Source of the DNA: Bradyrhizobium paxllaeri
GTDB taxonomy: Bacteria > Pseudomonadota > Alphaproteobacteria > Rhizobiales > Xanthobacteraceae
Direction: 5' to 3'
Assembly (NCBI RefSeq): GCF_001693515.2
Contig: NZ_CP042968.1
Coordinates: forward strand, 496,001 to 560,000
DNA length: 64,000 nt
Shown: positions 63,191-64,000 of the stretch, piece by piece
Numbering within the stretch: the first letter of the stretch is position 1
Layout: each line of letters begins with the position of its first letter
Position numbers and translations under genes: made by a program
The notes under the pieces: model-generated
Told to the model about the DNA's origin: nothing
The model's input: only the letters and a program-made list of their open reading frames with translations
Databases searched by the model: none

Positions 63191-64000
63191 ATGAAATCCC
63201 GCAATCGATTGATATTTTCCGTGTGCCTGGCGCTGTTGTCGGGCACGTGCCTCTCCACGCCATCGCTGGCGCAAAAGGGCGACCTCGCCGCGGTCAGCGC
63301 CAAGGTCAACGAACTCGGCCGCGCCGGCAAATATGCGGAAGCCGTGGCGCTGGCGAAGGAACAGGTGGAAAGCCTCGAAAAAAGATTCGGTCCTTTGAAC
63401 CGTGAGGTTGGCGCGGCGCTGAACAATCTGGCGCAGGCCTACGGCAATCAGGGCAGGGATGGGGAGGCGGAGCCGTTGCTCAAGCGATCCATCGCGGTGC
63501 TGGAAAAGACGACCGGTCTTGAATCGCCGGAGATCGCGGCTGCGCTGACCAATCTGGCGGCGCTGTACCAGCGCCAGCAGCGCTATGCCGACTCCGAGCC
63601 CTTGTTCAGGCGCGCGCTGTCCGTACGTGAGAGGTCGCTACCTGCCGGTCACCCGGATATCGGACAATCTCTCAACAATCTGGCGACGCATTACGAGAAG
63701 CTCGGCCGCCATGGCGATTCCGAACCGTTGTTCAAGCGGGCGCTGGCGATCTACGAAAAGGCGGCAGGCCCGGAGCATCCCGCGGTGGCGACGCTTTTGA
63801 ACAATCTCGGCCAGGTCGCCAAGGTCCAGCGCCGCTATGCCGAGGCCGAGCCGCGGATCAAGCGATCGCTGGCGATCCGCGAAAAAGTGCTGGGCCGCGA
63901 ACATCCCGATGTCGCGCGCTCGCTCAACAATCTTGCCGATCTCTATGAGCGGCAGGGCCGCTACGCCGAGGCGCAGCCGCTGTTCGAGCGCGCCTTGGCG
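63191..64000 (+). CDS. Exported tetratricopeptide-repeat protein, N-terminal part (runs off right edge)
   Basis: Open from the ATG at 63191 to the window end (270 codons). A signal peptide (MKSRNRLIFSVCLALLSGTC, cut near SLAQ) is followed by about five 42-residue kinesin-light-chain type TPRs, each with LNNLA...Y...GR...EAEPLF(K/R)RALAI...LGxxHP. Such proteins often carry a C-terminal CHAT protease domain; this cannot be checked because the gene leaves the window. Repeats near-identical in register suggest expansion by duplication. Confidence 0.85.
   Translation, partial: MKSRNRLIFSVCLALLSGTCLSTPSLAQKGDLAAVSAKVNELGRAGKYAEAVALAKEQVESLEKRFGPLNREVGAALNNLAQAYGNQGRDGEAEPLLKRSIAVLEKTTGLESPEIAAALTNLAALYQRQQRYADSEPLFRRALSVRERSLPAGHPDIGQSLNNLATHYEKLGRHGDSEPLFKRALAIYEKAAGPEHPAVATLLNNLGQVAKVQRRYAEAEPRIKRSLAIREKVLGREHPDVARSLNNLADLYERQGRYAEAQPLFERALA

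Noticed and set aside
1..64000. Search for tRNA, rRNA, CRISPR, insertion sequences, phage or defence genes
   Set aside because: Reading the intergenic regions and proteins gave no tRNA-like cloverleaf with CCA context, no repeat-spacer array and no transposase, integrase, nuclease or toxin-antitoxin pair. A covariance-model scan would be needed to exclude small RNAs.

Overview
This 64 kb window is high-GC alphaproteobacterial chromosome, most like Bradyrhizobium or a close relative (Nitrobacteraceae). Grounds: the chvI-chvG-hprK-EIIA-HPr order of Rhizobiales, two promoter-like sites matching the EcfG general-stress consensus, many Tat-type signal peptides, and three families of structured intergenic repeats that I recall from Bradyrhizobium/Rhodopseudomonas genomes. 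I see no rRNA, tRNA, CRISPR array, insertion sequence, phage or plasmid backbone. The genus is inferred from gene content, not from a marker gene.

Layout. 1-4764: the start of a creatininase-family hydrolase (minus) diverges from a tight plus-strand operon: NMT1-type ABC importer (binding protein, ATPase, permease), a D-2-hydroxyacid dehydrogenase and a tandem-domain AprI/Inh-like protein. 5002-7767: an orphan membrane-anchored protein, a decayed DUF4440-type gene, then a YCII/DGPF protein with an ECF42-type sigma factor and a candidate self-recognised promoter. 7990-11113: dihaem cytochrome c peroxidase, cupredoxin and chemoreceptor, probably one operon. 11194-16035: small oxidoreductases, DUF6064, an acidic peptide, a saccharopine-dehydrogenase-like protein and DUF1326. 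16058-19451: minus-strand membrane/lipid cluster (HdeD, LapA-like, patatin, GntP-type permease). 19666-24024: a radC remnant, radC, an MBL hydrolase, a frameshifted SMP-30 gene and map. 24139-32230: MscS channel, K+/H+ antiporter, dodecin, GrdB-like protein, CoA-transferase and ilvD. 32262-38227: exported DUF proteins and AraC regulators. 38309-40451: modABC. 40665-45569: Spy-like protein, MepA, PhyH dioxygenase, Bug/TTT binding protein and FAD monooxygenase. 45884-50835: PAS-GGDEF-EAL protein, DUF1801, a histone-H1-like stress protein and a second chemoreceptor. 50940-57968: flavin hydroxylase/acyl-CoA dehydrogenase, MFS transporter, lepA, GT39 and SDR. 58131-62127: regulatory PTS with HprK and ChvG/ChvI. 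62344-64000: HugZ-family protein and the start of a TPR protein that runs off the window.

How it fits together. Most of this is chromosomal housekeeping and accessory metabolism. The regulatory threads are envelope/acid sensing coupled to a sugar-free PTS (ChvGI-HprK-EIIA-HPr), general stress (EcfG sites ahead of dodecin and the H1-like protein), an ECF42 unit that may control itself, and c-di-GMP turnover by an EAL protein with a degenerate GGDEF site. Gene decay is visible at four places: the DUF4440 remnant, the radC fragment, the frameshifted SMP-30 gene and a sensor-less AraC protein. I found no island-like novel defence or mobile system. The least explained items are the peroxidase-cupredoxin-chemoreceptor operon, the aerobic GrdB-like gene and the cloverleaf repeats.
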